A stretch of DNA of 64,000 nucleotides from Terribacillus sp. DMT04 (GTDB taxonomy: Bacteria > Bacillota > Bacilli > Bacillales > Amphibacillaceae). The DNA is taken from positions 1,428,001 to 1,492,000 of the forward strand of contig NZ_CP077639.1 in the NCBI RefSeq assembly GCF_019056395.1. The letters are read 5' to 3'. Shown in pieces: positions 55,272 through 64,000 of the stretch. Position numbers and translations under genes: made by a program. A model generated the notes under the pieces. That model was given only the letters and a program-made list of their open reading frames with translations, did no database searches and was not told the DNA's origin. Position 1 is the stretch's first letter. Each line of letters starts with the position of its first letter.

Positions 55272-55301
55272 TTGACAAACAGAAGTTAAGTATTCAATAA
55301 T
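55272..55301 (+). promoter_or_regulatory. Sigma-A type promoter of topA
   Basis: TTGACA (55272-55277), 18 bases, then AATAAT (55296-55301). It lies between dprA and topA, about 70 bases before the topA start. Confidence 0.65.
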
Positions 55302-55369
55302 AGGGAAGATTTATCAAATAATATACAAAAAAGAGAACAGAAAAGAAAAACCTCTTGGGAGGAAACAAT

Positions 55370-57448
55370 ATGGCAGATTATCTTGTAATCGTGGAATCTC
55401 CAGCAAAAGCGAAAACAATTGAACGATATTTAGGAAAAAAATATAAAGTAAAAGCATCGATGGGACATATTCGAGACTTACCTAAGAGTCAGATGGGTAT
55501 CAATGTCGAGGAATCATTTGAGCCGCGCTATATTACCATCCGCGGAAAAGGCCCTGTGCTAAAAGAATTGAAAAGTGCCGCGAAGAAAGTGAAAAAAGTG
55601 TATCTCGCAGCCGATCCCGATCGCGAGGGAGAGGCAATTGCCTGGCACCTTGCGCATAGCTTAAATATAGATGAAAATTCAGATTGCCGTGTCGTATTTA
55701 ACGAAATTACCAAAGATGCTATTAAAGAATCCTTCAAGCATCCACGCAGCATTAATATGGATTTGGTCGATGCACAGCAAGCACGTCGAATCTTGGACCG
55801 ACTTGTTGGTTACAATATCAGTCCTTTACTTTGGAAAAAAGTGAAAAAAGGATTAAGTGCGGGACGAGTCCAATCGGTAGCTGTTAAAATGATTATGGAC
55901 CGCGAAAACGAAATCAAAGCTTTCATTCCGGAGGAGTATTGGTCCATTGATGCAGCGTTCCAATCCGGTAAAAACAGCTTTGAAGGAGCCTTTTACGGAG
56001 TAGACGGTGAGAAGGTCAGCCTTGCATCTGAAGAAGAAGTTCAAGAAATACTTGGTAAATTAAACGGTAAAGACTTCCAAGTAGATAAAGTAAACAAACG
56101 GGAACGTAAGCGTAACCCGGCAGCTCCTTTTACAACCTCATCTCTGCAGCAAGAAGCAGCTCGCAAGTTGAACTTCCGTGCACGTAAAACGATGATGGTT
56201 GCACAGCAGCTGTATGAAGGTATTGATTTAGGGAAAAAAGAAGGCGGCATTACTGGTTTGATCACGTATATGCGTACCGATTCTACCAGAATCTCGAACA
56301 CCGCGAAGGAAGAATCAGCTAACTTTATTAAAGAAACGTATGGTGAGGAATTCCTCGGAGCGGGAGCGAAGGCGAAGAAAACAGAAGGCGCACAAGATGC
56401 CCATGAAGGTATTCGTCCTACATCCGCTTTCCGCCATCCGGATAGTGTGAAAGCAATCCTTTCTCGTGACCAGTTCAGACTGTATAAGCTCATCTGGGAA
56501 CGCTTCATTGCAAGCCAAATGTCACAAGCGGTTTTGGATACAATGACGGTGCACTTAACCAATGAAGGTGTCGAATTCCGTGCAACAGGATCTAAAGTGA
56601 AATTTAAAGGATTCATGAAAGTCTATGTTGAAGGAAACGACGATAATAAGGACGAGAAAGATAAAATGCTTCCAAATTTGGAAGAAGGCATGCAAGTGAA
56701 AGCGGAAGAAATTACGCCAAATCAGCATTTTACGCAGCCGCCTCCACGTTATACAGAGGCACGCCTCGTACGTACGATGGAAGAGCAAGGAATCGGAAGA
56801 CCATCTACATTTGCACCGACATTGGACACAATTCAGCGCCGCGGCTATGTAACACTTGATAATAAACGCTTTGTTCCGACAGAACTAGGCGAAATTGTAA
56901 TTGATATTCTGAAGGAATTCTTCCCGGAAATTATCGATTTAGAATTCACGGTTAAGATGGAGGAAGACCTTGACCATGTAGAAGATGGCAAAACACAGTG
57001 GGTTACCATCATCGATGAGTTTTATAAAGGCTTTGACACAAGATTGGAAAAAGCTGAACAGGAAATGGAAAAAATCGAGATACGCGATGAACCTGCCGGT
57101 ATTGATTGCGAAGAATGCGGTCATGAGATGGTATATAAAATGGGGCGTTACGGTAAATTCCTCGCTTGCTCCAATTTCCCGGACTGCCGGAATACAAAGC
57201 CAATTCTGAAGAAGATTGGTGTAACATGTCCAAAATGTAAAGAGGGCGAAGTAGTAGAGCGTAAGTCGAAGAAGAACCGCGTCTTTTATGGGTGCGATCG
57301 TTATCCTGACTGTGATTTCCTAAGCTGGGACAAACCGATATCCAGACCTTGTCCAAAATGTGCTTCTATGCTTGTGGAAAAGAAAGCGAAGAAGGGCACA
57401 CAAATTACATGCTCAAGCTGCGATTATAAAGAAGAAGTACAGCAGTAG
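55370..57448 (+). CDS. topA: DNA topoisomerase I
   Basis: TopA relaxes negative supercoils. The 692-residue type IA enzyme has the Toprim domain ([32 protein letters not shown]), the active-site Tyr in [14 protein letters not shown] and three C-terminal Cys4 zinc ribbons ([28 protein letters not shown]). ATG 55370 follows GGGAGG by 7 bases; the frame opens at 55355. In B. subtilis trmFO follows; here there is a terminator and then a long xerC leader. Confidence 0.96.
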   Translation: MADYLVIVESPAKAKTIERYLGKKYKVKASMGHIRDLPKSQMGINVEESFEPRYITIRGKGPVLKELKSAAKKVKKVYLAADPDREGEAIAWHLAHSLNIDENSDCRVVFNEITKDAIKESFKHPRSINMDLVDAQQARRILDRLVGYNISPLLWKKVKKGLSAGRVQSVAVKMIMDRENEIKAFIPEEYWSIDAAFQSGKNSFEGAFYGVDGEKVSLASEEEVQEILGKLNGKDFQVDKVNKRERKRNPAAPFTTSSLQQEAARKLNFRARKTMMVAQQLYEGIDLGKKEGGITGLITYMRTDSTRISNTAKEESANFIKETYGEEFLGAGAKAKKTEGAQDAHEGIRPTSAFRHPDSVKAILSRDQFRLYKLIWERFIASQMSQAVLDTMTVHLTNEGVEFRATGSKVKFKGFMKVYVEGNDDNKDEKDKMLPNLEEGMQVKAEEITPNQHFTQPPPRYTEARLVRTMEEQGIGRPSTFAPTLDTIQRRGYVTLDNKRFVPTELGEIVIDILKEFFPEIIDLEFTVKMEEDLDHVEDGKTQWVTIIDEFYKGFDTRLEKAEQEMEKIEIRDEPAGIDCEECGHEMVYKMGRYGKFLACSNFPDCRNTKPILKKIGVTCPKCKEGEVVERKSKKNRVFYGCDRYPDCDFLSWDKPISRPCPKCASMLVEKKAKKGTQITCSSCDYKEEVQQ

Positions 57449-57455
57449 GGCAAGC

Positions 57456-57490
57456 AGACTCCGGCTTTTGGTAAGCCGGAGTTTTTGTTT
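57456..57490 (+). terminator. Intrinsic terminator of topA
   Basis: ACTCCGGCTT (57458-57467) pairs with AAGCCGGAGT (57473-57482) around a five-base loop, followed by TTTTGTTT. Confidence 0.88.
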
Positions 57491-57536
57491 AAACTGTTAA
57501 GAATTAGTTAAAATAAACATATATACGGGAAATAGT

Positions 57537-57565
57537 TTGACACAGTTTTATGTGAGGTCTATAAT
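57537..57565 (+). promoter_or_regulatory. Perfect consensus sigma-A promoter upstream of xerC
   Basis: TTGACA (57537-57542), exactly 17 bases, TATAAT (57560-57565). All 12 consensus bases are present, the only such case I found in the window. It is 230 bases from the xerC start and is probably the promoter of the xerC-hslV-hslU-codY operon. Confidence 0.85.
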
Positions 57566-57570
57566 AACGG

Positions 57571-57794
57571 ATTGGAAAGGGATTTTGCTTGACACTTGAG
57601 AGGTACAAGCAAAGCGCCTAGATGCATATAAACAGTAATGGATGGAAATAGACCGCCAACGAAGTAAGAGTAATTGTAAGCTTTACTAGTCGGCATGGAC
57701 ACCAATTCAGAATTTTTCCACAACTTGCTTTTATCGTTTGCTTATGCGCTCGAAGTTATGATAAGCTTTATACGCTTGAAGTGGGGAGATCAAA
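57571..57794 (+). other. Long leader of unknown role before xerC
   Basis: About 220 nt between the consensus promoter and xerC without a credible gene. TTTGCTTG (57584-57591) and CAAGCAAA (57606-57613) make an 8-bp hairpin with a 14-base loop. ATTGG at the expected 5' end can pair with CCAAT near 57702-57706 and enclose a domain of about 136 nt. I do not recognise a known riboswitch, T-box or 6S RNA, and there is no terminator before xerC. B. subtilis has trmFO in this place. Confidence 0.45.
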
Positions 57795-58703
57795 TTGAAA
57801 AAAGCAGAACAGTATATACAAGCGTTTAAATCTTACTTGCAAGTGGAGAAGCATGCTTCTTCACATACCGTTTACTATTATCTGAATGATGTGAATTTTT
57901 TCCTTGATTTCCTTCAAACGGAAGCGATTCAGTTTGAACAGGTTGATCCTGGTGTTGTCCGCGTGTTTCTTACACAATTATATGATCGTAAGCTTTCCAG
58001 GCGAACTGTTTCCCGGAAGATATCCAGCTTGCGTGCTTTTTATAAGTTTTTAGAGCGCGAGGATGTCGTTTCAGCTAATCCATTTCTGCGTCTTGTACAG
58101 CCGAAAGCGCCGGCTTATGTACCGAGCTTTCTGTATGAACAGGAACTTGATAAGCTGTTTGATGCGTCTGACTTGGATTCACCTTTAGGGCAGCGAGACC
58201 AAGCTATTTTGGAGTCTTTGTACGGAACAGGAATGCGGGTCAGTGAATGCGCTGGTATGACTTTGGATGATATCGACATGTCCATTGGAACTGTGCTAGT
58301 ACGAGGGAAAGGGCGCAAGGAGAGGTATATTCCGTTCGGCAGCTTTATGGAGAAAGCAATCCGGACCTATGTAGAGGATGGCCGCCGCCGTCTTTTAGAG
58401 AAATCGCAAGAAAACACCGACAAGCTATTTCTGAACAGCAGAGGAAAACCGATAACGGAACGGGGTATTCGTCTCATTCTGAATAAATTGGTTGAGCAGT
58501 CCGCTGTACATATGCACCTGCATCCGCACAAGCTGCGCCACACATTTGCCACGCACATGCTGAATGAAGGTGCTGATTTGCGTGCAGTGCAGGAGTTGCT
58601 CGGACATGAGCATTTATCTTCTACACAGATTTATACGCATGTAACGAAAGATCGTTTGCGTACGATATATATGAATAGCCATCCGAGAGCGAATCGGGAA
58701 TAA
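57795..58703 (+). CDS. xerC: Tyrosine recombinase XerC (CodV)
   Basis: XerC with XerD resolves chromosome dimers at dif. The 302-residue protein has an N-terminal SAM-like core-binding domain and the catalytic domain with Arg in [11 protein letters not shown], Lys in [24 protein letters not shown], and [15 protein letters not shown] with the nucleophilic Tyr. The start is TTG 57795 with GGGGAG seven bases upstream. It opens the operon with hslV, hslU and codY, the same order as codV-clpQ-clpY-codY in B. subtilis. Confidence 0.95.
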   Translation: MKKAEQYIQAFKSYLQVEKHASSHTVYYYLNDVNFFLDFLQTEAIQFEQVDPGVVRVFLTQLYDRKLSRRTVSRKISSLRAFYKFLEREDVVSANPFLRLVQPKAPAYVPSFLYEQELDKLFDASDLDSPLGQRDQAILESLYGTGMRVSECAGMTLDDIDMSIGTVLVRGKGRKERYIPFGSFMEKAIRTYVEDGRRRLLEKSQENTDKLFLNSRGKPITERGIRLILNKLVEQSAVHMHLHPHKLRHTFATHMLNEGADLRAVQELLGHEHLSSTQIYTHVTKDRLRTIYMNSHPRANRE

Positions 58704-58719
58704 AGGAGTTGGACTAGAG

Positions 58720-59265
58720 ATGAGTTCGGAATTTCATGCGACCACGATTTTCGCCGTACGTCATAAGGGTACGTGTGCAATGTCAGGAGATGGACAGGTG
58801 ACGCTTGGCAATCAAGTAGTCATGAAGCATAAAGCGAAGAAAGTCAGACGACTATTTAAAGGACAGGTGCTGGCAGGTTTTGCTGGATCTGTGGCGGATG
58901 CTTTTACGTTGTTTGAGAAGTTTGAAGGCAAACTTGAGGCCTATAATGGCAATCTTGCGCGGGCAGCTGTCGAATTGGCAAAAGAATGGCGAAGCGATCA
59001 AGTGCTCCGAAAACTTGAAGCAATGCTCATTGTAATGAATAAGGAGCAAATGTTCCTAGTTTCCGGAACTGGCGAAGTAATTGAACCAGATGACGATATT
59101 CTGGCAATTGGTTCTGGCGGTAATTTTGCTTTGAGTGCCGGCCGTGCACTGAAAAGATATTCCGAAGAAAAGTCTGCTGCTGAAATTGCTCGTGCAGCTC
59201 TGGAGATTGCAGGAGAAATTTGTGTATTCACAAATGATCAAATCACGTTGGAAACTCTGGAATAG
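58720..59265 (+). CDS. hslV: ATP-dependent protease peptidase subunit HslV (ClpQ)
   Basis: HslV is the proteasome-like peptidase that works with HslU. The 181 residues contain [46 protein letters not shown] and [15 protein letters not shown]. The N terminus MSSEF precedes the ATT segment that begins the mature enzyme in many species. In B. subtilis an N-terminal Ser is used as nucleophile, and the two Ser here allow the same. The stop is 11 nt before hslU. Confidence 0.95.
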   Translation: MSSEFHATTIFAVRHKGTCAMSGDGQVTLGNQVVMKHKAKKVRRLFKGQVLAGFAGSVADAFTLFEKFEGKLEAYNGNLARAAVELAKEWRSDQVLRKLEAMLIVMNKEQMFLVSGTGEVIEPDDDILAIGSGGNFALSAGRALKRYSEEKSAAEIARAALEIAGEICVFTNDQITLETLE

Positions 59266-59276
59266 GAGGCGTTAAG

Positions 59277-60665
59277 ATGGAGACAAATTTGACACCAAAA
59301 CAAATTGTGGCGCAGCTGGACCGTTATATTATTGGGCAGAAGAGTGCCAAAAAATCGGTTGCTGTCGCGCTTAGGAACCGTTATCGTCGTATGATGCTGA
59401 GCAGTGACTTACGTGATGAGATAACGCCGAAGAATATTCTGATGATTGGTCCGACAGGTGTAGGGAAGACAGAGATTGCCAGAAGACTTGCGAAGCTTGT
59501 TGGTGCGCCATTCGTTAAAGTAGAAGCAACTAAATTTACGGAAGTTGGCTATGTTGGGCGTGATGTAGAATCCATGGTCCGCGATTTAGTTGAAGCTGCT
59601 GTCAGAATCGTACGAGAAAACAAGCTTGAATCTGTGACCGAGAAGGCGGAAAGACAAGCGAATAAACGGCTTGTGAAGCTACTTGTGCCGGAAACGAAAA
59701 AGCAGCATAACAATTTTAAAAATCCTCTCGAAATGCTCTTCAATCAGCAGCAGCACGAAGAGCTAGATGAAAAAACTTCCGACGAAACAGAATCGAAGCG
59801 TGAACGCACTAAGCGCATGCTTGAGATGGGTGAATTGGAAGATACAATGGTGACCATCGAAATCGAAGAACAGCAATCATCCATGTTTGATATGCTCCAA
59901 GGCTCCGGAATGGAGCAGATGGGCATGAATATGCAGGATGCACTTGGTCAGTTTATGCCAAAGAAAAAGAAAAAGCGCAGGCTGCCAGTATCCGAAGCAC
60001 GTCCGCTGCTCGTCCAGCAGGAAGCACAAAAGCTGATAGACATGGACGAAGTATCACAAGAGGCCGTTCAGTTAGTAGAGCAGTCCGGTATTATCTTTAT
60101 TGATGAGATTGATAAAGTAGCTGCTAAAGGGGATCAAGGCGCCAATGTATCACGTGAAGGTGTACAACGTGATATTCTTCCTATTGTCGAAGGGTCGACT
60201 GTTACAACAAAGTACGGGCCGGTAAAGACTGATCACATCCTATTTGTTGCAGCAGGTGCCTTTCATATGGCTAAACCTTCCGATCTTATACCAGAACTGC
60301 AAGGCAGGTTCCCAATCCGTGTAGAACTGGAAAAGCTGTCTGTAGAAGACTTCAAAAAAATTCTTGTCGAGCCTTCCAATGCGCTGCTGAAACAATATCA
60401 AGCTTTATTGGAAACAGAGGGTATAAATGTCGTGTTTACGGACGAAGCTGTTACCAGACTAGCAGAAGTGGCTTTTGAAGTGAATCAGGAAACCGATAAT
60501 ATTGGTGCCCGGCGTCTTCATACGATTTTAGAGAAGCTTCTGGAGGACTTGAGTTTTGAAGCATCAGATATCACGATGGGCACAATAGAAATTACACCAA
60601 GTTATGTAGATGACAAACTGGCATCCATTGCAAAGAACAAAGATTTGAGCCAGTATATTTTATAA
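59277..60665 (+). CDS. hslU: HslU unfoldase, ATPase subunit of HslUV (ClpY)
   Basis: HslU is an AAA+ ring ATPase that unfolds proteins into HslV. The 462 residues show Walker [18 protein letters not shown] (about 61-77), the GYVGRDV pore loop, an inserted I domain (about 110-240, acidic and Met-rich), Walker B in [11 protein letters not shown] and the sensor arginine region [18 protein letters not shown] precedes the ATG. Confidence 0.96.
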   Translation: METNLTPKQIVAQLDRYIIGQKSAKKSVAVALRNRYRRMMLSSDLRDEITPKNILMIGPTGVGKTEIARRLAKLVGAPFVKVEATKFTEVGYVGRDVESMVRDLVEAAVRIVRENKLESVTEKAERQANKRLVKLLVPETKKQHNNFKNPLEMLFNQQQHEELDEKTSDETESKRERTKRMLEMGELEDTMVTIEIEEQQSSMFDMLQGSGMEQMGMNMQDALGQFMPKKKKKRRLPVSEARPLLVQQEAQKLIDMDEVSQEAVQLVEQSGIIFIDEIDKVAAKGDQGANVSREGVQRDILPIVEGSTVTTKYGPVKTDHILFVAAGAFHMAKPSDLIPELQGRFPIRVELEKLSVEDFKKILVEPSNALLKQYQALLETEGINVVFTDEAVTRLAEVAFEVNQETDNIGARRLHTILEKLLEDLSFEASDITMGTIEITPSYVDDKLASIAKNKDLSQYIL

Positions 60666-60681
60666 ATCACAGGAGGACAAC

Positions 60682-61458
60682 ATGAAATTATTAGATAAGG
60701 CAAGAGATATAAACTTTATGCTGCAAAAGACAGCAGGAAAGGCTGTTAACTTCAATAATATGTCGGAAACACTTCAGCAAGTTATTGAGAGTAACACGTT
60801 CATTGTCAGCCGTCGCGGTAAACTGCTCGGCTTTAGCATTAACCAGGCAATTGAAAATGACCGGATGAAACAAATGCTGGAAGAAAGACAGTTCCCGAAA
60901 GAATATACAGATAGTTTATTCCAAATTCAGCAGACAACAGCTAATATTGATATCGACAGCCCATACACGGCTTTCCCTGTCGAGAATAAAGATCTTTTCC
61001 AAGGCGGGTTAACAACAATTGTACCAATCATCGGCGGTGGAGAGCGCCTAGGTACTTTAATTTTAAGCAGAATTGCAGAGAACTTCAGTGACGATGATCT
61101 TCTGCTGGCAGAATACGGTGCCACAGTAGTAGGTATGGAAATATTGCATCAAAAATCAGCGGAAATTGAAACAGAAGCACGCAGCAAAGCGGTCGTACAG
61201 ATGGCGATTAGTTCTTTGTCTTATAGCGAATTAGAAGCTATCGAGCATATCTTCGAAGAATTGGATGGAAGTGAAGGCTTACTTGTAGCAAGTAAAGTTG
61301 CCGACCGCGTCGGTATCACCCGTTCCGTAATTGTCAATGCGCTGCGTAAGCTTGAGAGTGCAGGTGTTATCGAATCTCGTTCGTTAGGAATGAAAGGAAC
61401 ATATATCAAAGTTCTTAACAATAAATTCTTAGTAGAGCTGCAAAAACATACAAGTTAA
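60682..61458 (+). CDS. codY: Global regulator CodY
   Basis: CodY represses many genes for nutrient scavenging, motility and competence when GTP and branched-chain amino acids are high. The 258 residues have an N-terminal GAF domain (about 1-155, with [13 protein letters not shown]) and a C-terminal winged helix ([37 protein letters not shown] in full agreement with the family). AGGAGGAC precedes the ATG. It ends the xerC operon, and the flagellar genes start 420 bases later. Confidence 0.97.
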   Translation: MKLLDKARDINFMLQKTAGKAVNFNNMSETLQQVIESNTFIVSRRGKLLGFSINQAIENDRMKQMLEERQFPKEYTDSLFQIQQTTANIDIDSPYTAFPVENKDLFQGGLTTIVPIIGGGERLGTLILSRIAENFSDDDLLLAEYGATVVGMEILHQKSAEIETEARSKAVVQMAISSLSYSELEAIEHIFEELDGSEGLLVASKVADRVGITRSVIVNALRKLESAGVIESRSLGMKGTYIKVLNNKFLVELQKHTS

Positions 61459-61464
61459 TTAGAA

Positions 61465-61498
61465 AGAAGCAGGCATTCTGGCCTGCTTCTTTTTTTTG
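61465..61498 (+). terminator. Intrinsic terminator of codY
   Basis: GAAGCAGGC pairs with GCCTGCTTC around ATTCTG, followed by a run of T. Confidence 0.9.
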
Positions 61499-61881
61499 TA
61501 TTAAAACTGTGACTCTTATACTAGAAAATTATTAGAATGAAAGAAATTCAAAGAAAACCCTTACATATATTTCGAAAAGAAACATTTTAGTCTAGTAAAA
61601 TATATTCAGATAGTTAGAAAAAGAAAGGTAATTAAGCAGGATAGATGAATTGTCTAGTAGATTAATATCAGTCTCTCAAAAAAGTTAATATCGTAATATC
61701 CGCGAAATATGTAAGTAATTGTAACTGTTATAGGTATATAGGATTAGTATGCTTAGACCATTTTGTAAAATATAAGAAAATTATCACAGAACATATAGAC
61801 ACACGTACCTCCTTTCAATACAATTATCCTGTACATTAGAGCTAATTCGACAATATACATAGCACTCTAGGAGGGACGACA
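61499..61881. other. A+T-rich upstream region of the flagellar operon
   Basis: No gene is seen. The region should hold the promoter of the fla operon, but I find no clear sigma-A or sigma-D promoter and no good CodY box. CCTCCT at 61808-61813 is complementary to AGGAGG at 61869-61874, the ribosome site of flgB, so the leader might mask it. The same ACCTCCTTTC equals the 3' end of 16S rRNA over ten bases. Confidence 0.4.
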
Positions 61882-62280
61882 ATGGACCTATATGGAGGGA
61901 CGATTCAGAAATTAGATCGTTCATTGGATTTTGCCAATCTAAAAAATCAAACCATTGCCAATAATATATCAAATGCAGATACACCAGGATTTAAAGCGGA
62001 AACAGTTTCCTTCAAAAACACTTTTGAGCAGACGATGAATGCTGCATTTACTGCCAAGCGCACCAACCTCAAACACCTCGCTTTCGGCAGTTCTGATAGT
62101 TCATCAGCTTTTCTGGTAACCAAGAAAGAAGGCACTTCCTATTCAAACAGCGGCAATAACGTAGATATAGATAAGGAAATGTCGGAATTAGCCGACAACC
62201 AGCTGTACTATCAAGCGCTTGCTGATCGGATAAGCGGAAAATTCAATAGTTTATCCAAAGTTATTAAGGGAGGCAATTAA
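61882..62280 (+). CDS. flgB: Flagellar basal-body rod protein FlgB
   Basis: FlgB is a proximal rod subunit of the flagellar basal body, exported through the type III system. The 132-residue protein has the N-terminal rod motif LANLKNQTIANNISNADTPGF-like sequence FANLKNQTIANNISNADTPG and a C-terminal coiled segment ADNQLYYQALADRISGKF. AGGAGGG precedes the ATG. First gene of the fla operon. Confidence 0.96.
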   Translation: MDLYGGTIQKLDRSLDFANLKNQTIANNISNADTPGFKAETVSFKNTFEQTMNAAFTAKRTNLKHLAFGSSDSSSAFLVTKKEGTSYSNSGNNVDIDKEMSELADNQLYYQALADRISGKFNSLSKVIKGGN

Positions 62281-62282
62281 TC

Positions 62283-62738
62283 GTGACAATTTTTTCATCT
62301 ATGAATATAAGTGCAAGCGCACTTACTACACAGCGACTGCGAATGGATGTTGTGTCGTCTAACATTGCAAACGCAGAGACGACTCGGGCAACAATCGATG
62401 AGGATGGAAATTATGTTCCGTATCGAAGAAAAATGGTATCTCTGGAGTCACGTGATTCTAATACTTTTTCTTCATTTTTAGAACGCGCACAAGGCGGGAA
62501 GCAATCCTCAAGCGGTGTTAGGGTATCAGAGATTACTGAAGATGAAACCCCCTTCCAAATGGTATACAATCCCACATCACCAGATGCAAACGAAGAAGGG
62601 TATGTCGCGATGCCCAATGTTGATCCATTAAAGGAAATGACAGATTTGATTAGCGCTACTCGCTCATATGAAGCAAACGTAACAGCAATGAATGCGACAA
62701 AAGGTATGCTTCAAAAAGCATTGGAAATCGGTAAATAA
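62283..62738 (+). CDS. flgC: Flagellar basal-body rod protein FlgC
   Basis: FlgC is a second rod subunit. The 151 residues show the N-terminal signature MNISASALTTQRLRMDVVSS and NIANAETT, and the C-terminal SATRSYEANVTAMNATKGML. The start is GTG 62283, two bases after the flgB stop, with GGGAGG upstream. A longer frame is not available. Confidence 0.95.
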   Translation: MTIFSSMNISASALTTQRLRMDVVSSNIANAETTRATIDEDGNYVPYRRKMVSLESRDSNTFSSFLERAQGGKQSSSGVRVSEITEDETPFQMVYNPTSPDANEEGYVAMPNVDPLKEMTDLISATRSYEANVTAMNATKGMLQKALEIGK

Positions 62739-62751
62739 AGGAGGATAAACC

Positions 62752-63051
62752 ATGGCAGTTGAAGGTATTAGCGGATTGAGTGGGCTAAATGGCTTATCTT
62801 CAGTCAAACAAGCTACACCAGGACAAGCACAAGCAAGTTTTACTGAGAGCTTGAAAACAGCAGTTGATAGTTTGAATGAAACCCAGCAAGCATCGGATAA
62901 GATGACAGAAGCGCTGGCAGCTGGAGAAGTCACAAATTTGCATGATGTTATGATTGCGTCTCAAAAAGCAAGTGTAGCGATGGATGCAGCTGTTCAAGTA
63001 CAAAGGAAAGCGATCGACGCTTATACAGAAATGATGCGCATGTCTATGTAA
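62752..63051 (+). CDS. fliE: Flagellar hook-basal body protein FliE
   Basis: FliE joins the MS ring to the rod. The 99-residue helical protein carries the family end HDVMIASQKASVAMDAAVQV and KAIDAYTEMMRMSM. AGGAGG precedes the ATG. It lies in its usual place between flgC and fliF. Confidence 0.95.
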   Translation: MAVEGISGLSGLNGLSSVKQATPGQAQASFTESLKTAVDSLNETQQASDKMTEALAAGEVTNLHDVMIASQKASVAMDAAVQVQRKAIDAYTEMMRMSM

Positions 63052-63121
63052 CAGAAGGAGAATCTTCTGTTTAATCGGACATGCTGTTGTTATGAATTTG
63101 ACCTAGCTTTGGGGGAACAAA

Positions 63122-64000
63122 ATGAATCAGCAAATTGCTAAATACAAAGAAAAGATGGCTGGATTCTGGCAAACAAGACCAGCCTGGCAAAAAGCTTTAC
63201 TAATAGGTACCCCAATTCTTCTTATCTTAATCATCGGTATCTCATCTTTTTTTGCATCAAAGGAAACGATGGTGCCGCTGTACAAAGACCTATCCGCACA
63301 AGAAGCCGGGCAGATTAAGGAAGAATTGGACGCAAAAGGTATTACCTATGAATTAGAAGGAAAGGGCACCACTATCCTTGTGCCAGATGCAGAAGCAGAA
63401 GGACTGCTTGTCGATTTGGCTGCTGAAGGACTGCCAGAGACGGGAAGTATTGATTACTCCTTCTTTAGTAACAATGCATCTTGGGGCATGACGGATAATG
63501 AATTTGACGTTATCAAGCTGGATGCCCTTCAAACGGAAGTGGCATCATTATTGACGAATATAGACGGCATTAAGAGTGCGGAAGTAATGATTAATAAGCC
63601 TTCTGATCCGGTGTTTGTTACTGATGAGCAGGAAGAAGCGTCCGCGTCCATCGTGCTGAACACAGAAACGGGATACGACTTTCAGCCGAATCAAGTAGAA
63701 GCAATGTATCGCCTTGTTTCGAAAACAATACCTAATCTTCCAGAAGATAATATTGTTATCACTAACCAGGACTTTGAATACATCAATATGGAAACAGCGC
63801 AAGCCGGCGGCGGAGATGCTTACACGAGTCAAATGGGCATCAAGCAGGAAGTGGAGCAAGGGCTTCAGCAGCGTGTACAGCAAATGCTAGCAGCTATGGT
63901 AGGCGCTGAAAATGTGCGGGTATCTGTTACAACTGATATAAACTTCGATCAGGAAACACGTACAGAAGAACTGGTTGAACCAGTTGATGAAGAAAACAAT
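63122..64000 (+). CDS. fliF: Flagellar MS-ring protein FliF, cut by window end
   Basis: FliF builds the membrane MS ring that starts flagellum assembly. 293 codons are visible from ATG 63122, with TTGGGGGAAC as ribosome site, and the frame is open to the last base. The first membrane helix is at about residues 26-46 (ALLIGTPILLILIIGISSFF), followed by the ring-building motifs (VPLYKDLSAQEAGQI, IDYSFFSNNASWGMTDNEF, RLVSKTIPNLPEDNIVI). The second half and second helix lie outside the window. Confidence 0.95.
   Translation, partial: MNQQIAKYKEKMAGFWQTRPAWQKALLIGTPILLILIIGISSFFASKETMVPLYKDLSAQEAGQIKEELDAKGITYELEGKGTTILVPDAEAEGLLVDLAAEGLPETGSIDYSFFSNNASWGMTDNEFDVIKLDALQTEVASLLTNIDGIKSAEVMINKPSDPVFVTDEQEEASASIVLNTETGYDFQPNQVEAMYRLVSKTIPNLPEDNIVITNQDFEYINMETAQAGGGDAYTSQMGIKQEVEQGLQQRVQQMLAAMVGAENVRVSVTTDINFDQETRTEELVEPVDEENN

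Noticed and set aside
57571-57794. Known riboswitch, T-box, 6S RNA or SRP RNA in the xerC leader
   Set aside because: None of the consensus cores I know (for example the T-box TGG motif, glmS core, c-di-GMP junction) could be matched.
61499-61806. CodY box upstream of flgB
   Set aside because: The best stretch (near ATATTTCGAAAAG) differs too much from the AATTTTCWGAAAATT consensus.
61784-61984. Minus-strand gene with a strong ribosome site near 61806-61814
   Set aside because: The frames after that site are only a few codons long or badly spaced, and the larger frame overlaps flgB.

Overview
This window is a core-chromosome segment of an endospore-forming Bacillaceae bacterium. The evidence is a gene order that follows the Bacillus subtilis pyr-ylo-ylq-sucCD-codY-fla region almost gene for gene, strong AGGAGG-type ribosome sites, a 26-residue SpoVM peptide, RemA, FapR with its operator, PrkC/Stp and CodY. 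I cannot fix the genus; lepB between rplS and rbgA and the missing def, rlmN and trmFO suggest a relative of the halotolerant genera rather than B. subtilis itself.

Layout. 1-1309: end of the pyrimidine operon (pyrF partial, pyrE). 1.4-6.4 kb: accessory stretch with two GNAT acetyltransferases, a nucleoside transporter and a complete IS1182-type insertion sequence. 6.6-11.0 kb: rqcH (minus strand) divergent from a Ca2+-type P-ATPase (yloB). 11.1-13.9 kb: a second, visibly A+T-richer accessory stretch with a NUDIX hydrolase, a DUF2332 gene broken by two frameshifts, and a GNAT. 13.9-27.2 kb: yicC, remA, gmk, rpoZ, coaBC, priA, fmt, rsmB, stp, prkC, rsgA, rpe, thiN, spoVM. 27.3-33.5 kb: rpmB (minus), the Asp23-family gene, fakA, sdaAB, sdaAA, recG. 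33.5-37.2 kb: the FapR-controlled lipid operon fapR-plsX-fabD-fabG-acpP. 37.2-47.1 kb: rnc, a DUF1128 gene (minus), smc, ftsY, ylxM, ffh, rpsP, khpA, ylqD, rimM, trmD. 47.1-55.2 kb: rplS, lepB, rbgA, rnhB, ylqG, ylqH, sucC, sucD, dprA. 55.3-61.5 kb: topA, xerC, hslV, hslU, codY. 61.9-64.0 kb: start of the flagellar operon flgB, flgC, fliE, fliF (cut by the window end).

How the genes work together. Most are growth housekeeping: nucleotide and CoA synthesis, translation and ribosome assembly (rpsP, rplS, rpmB, rimM, trmD, rbgA, rsgA), protein targeting (ftsY, ylxM, ffh), chromosome work (priA, recG, smc, topA, xerC), lipid synthesis, cell-wall signalling (stp-prkC), and the CodY switch beside motility genes.

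The most interesting points are local. The IS transposase has no stop codon inside its element and carries the element's 20-bp terminator hairpin within its coding frame, and its ribosome site is buried in a second hairpin. Three genes usual in this order (def, rlmN, trmFO) are absent. In the trmFO position there is a perfect-consensus sigma-A promoter followed by a roughly 220-nt leader of unknown role. khpA appears to start with CUG. I saw no rRNA, tRNA, CRISPR array, prophage or defence system.
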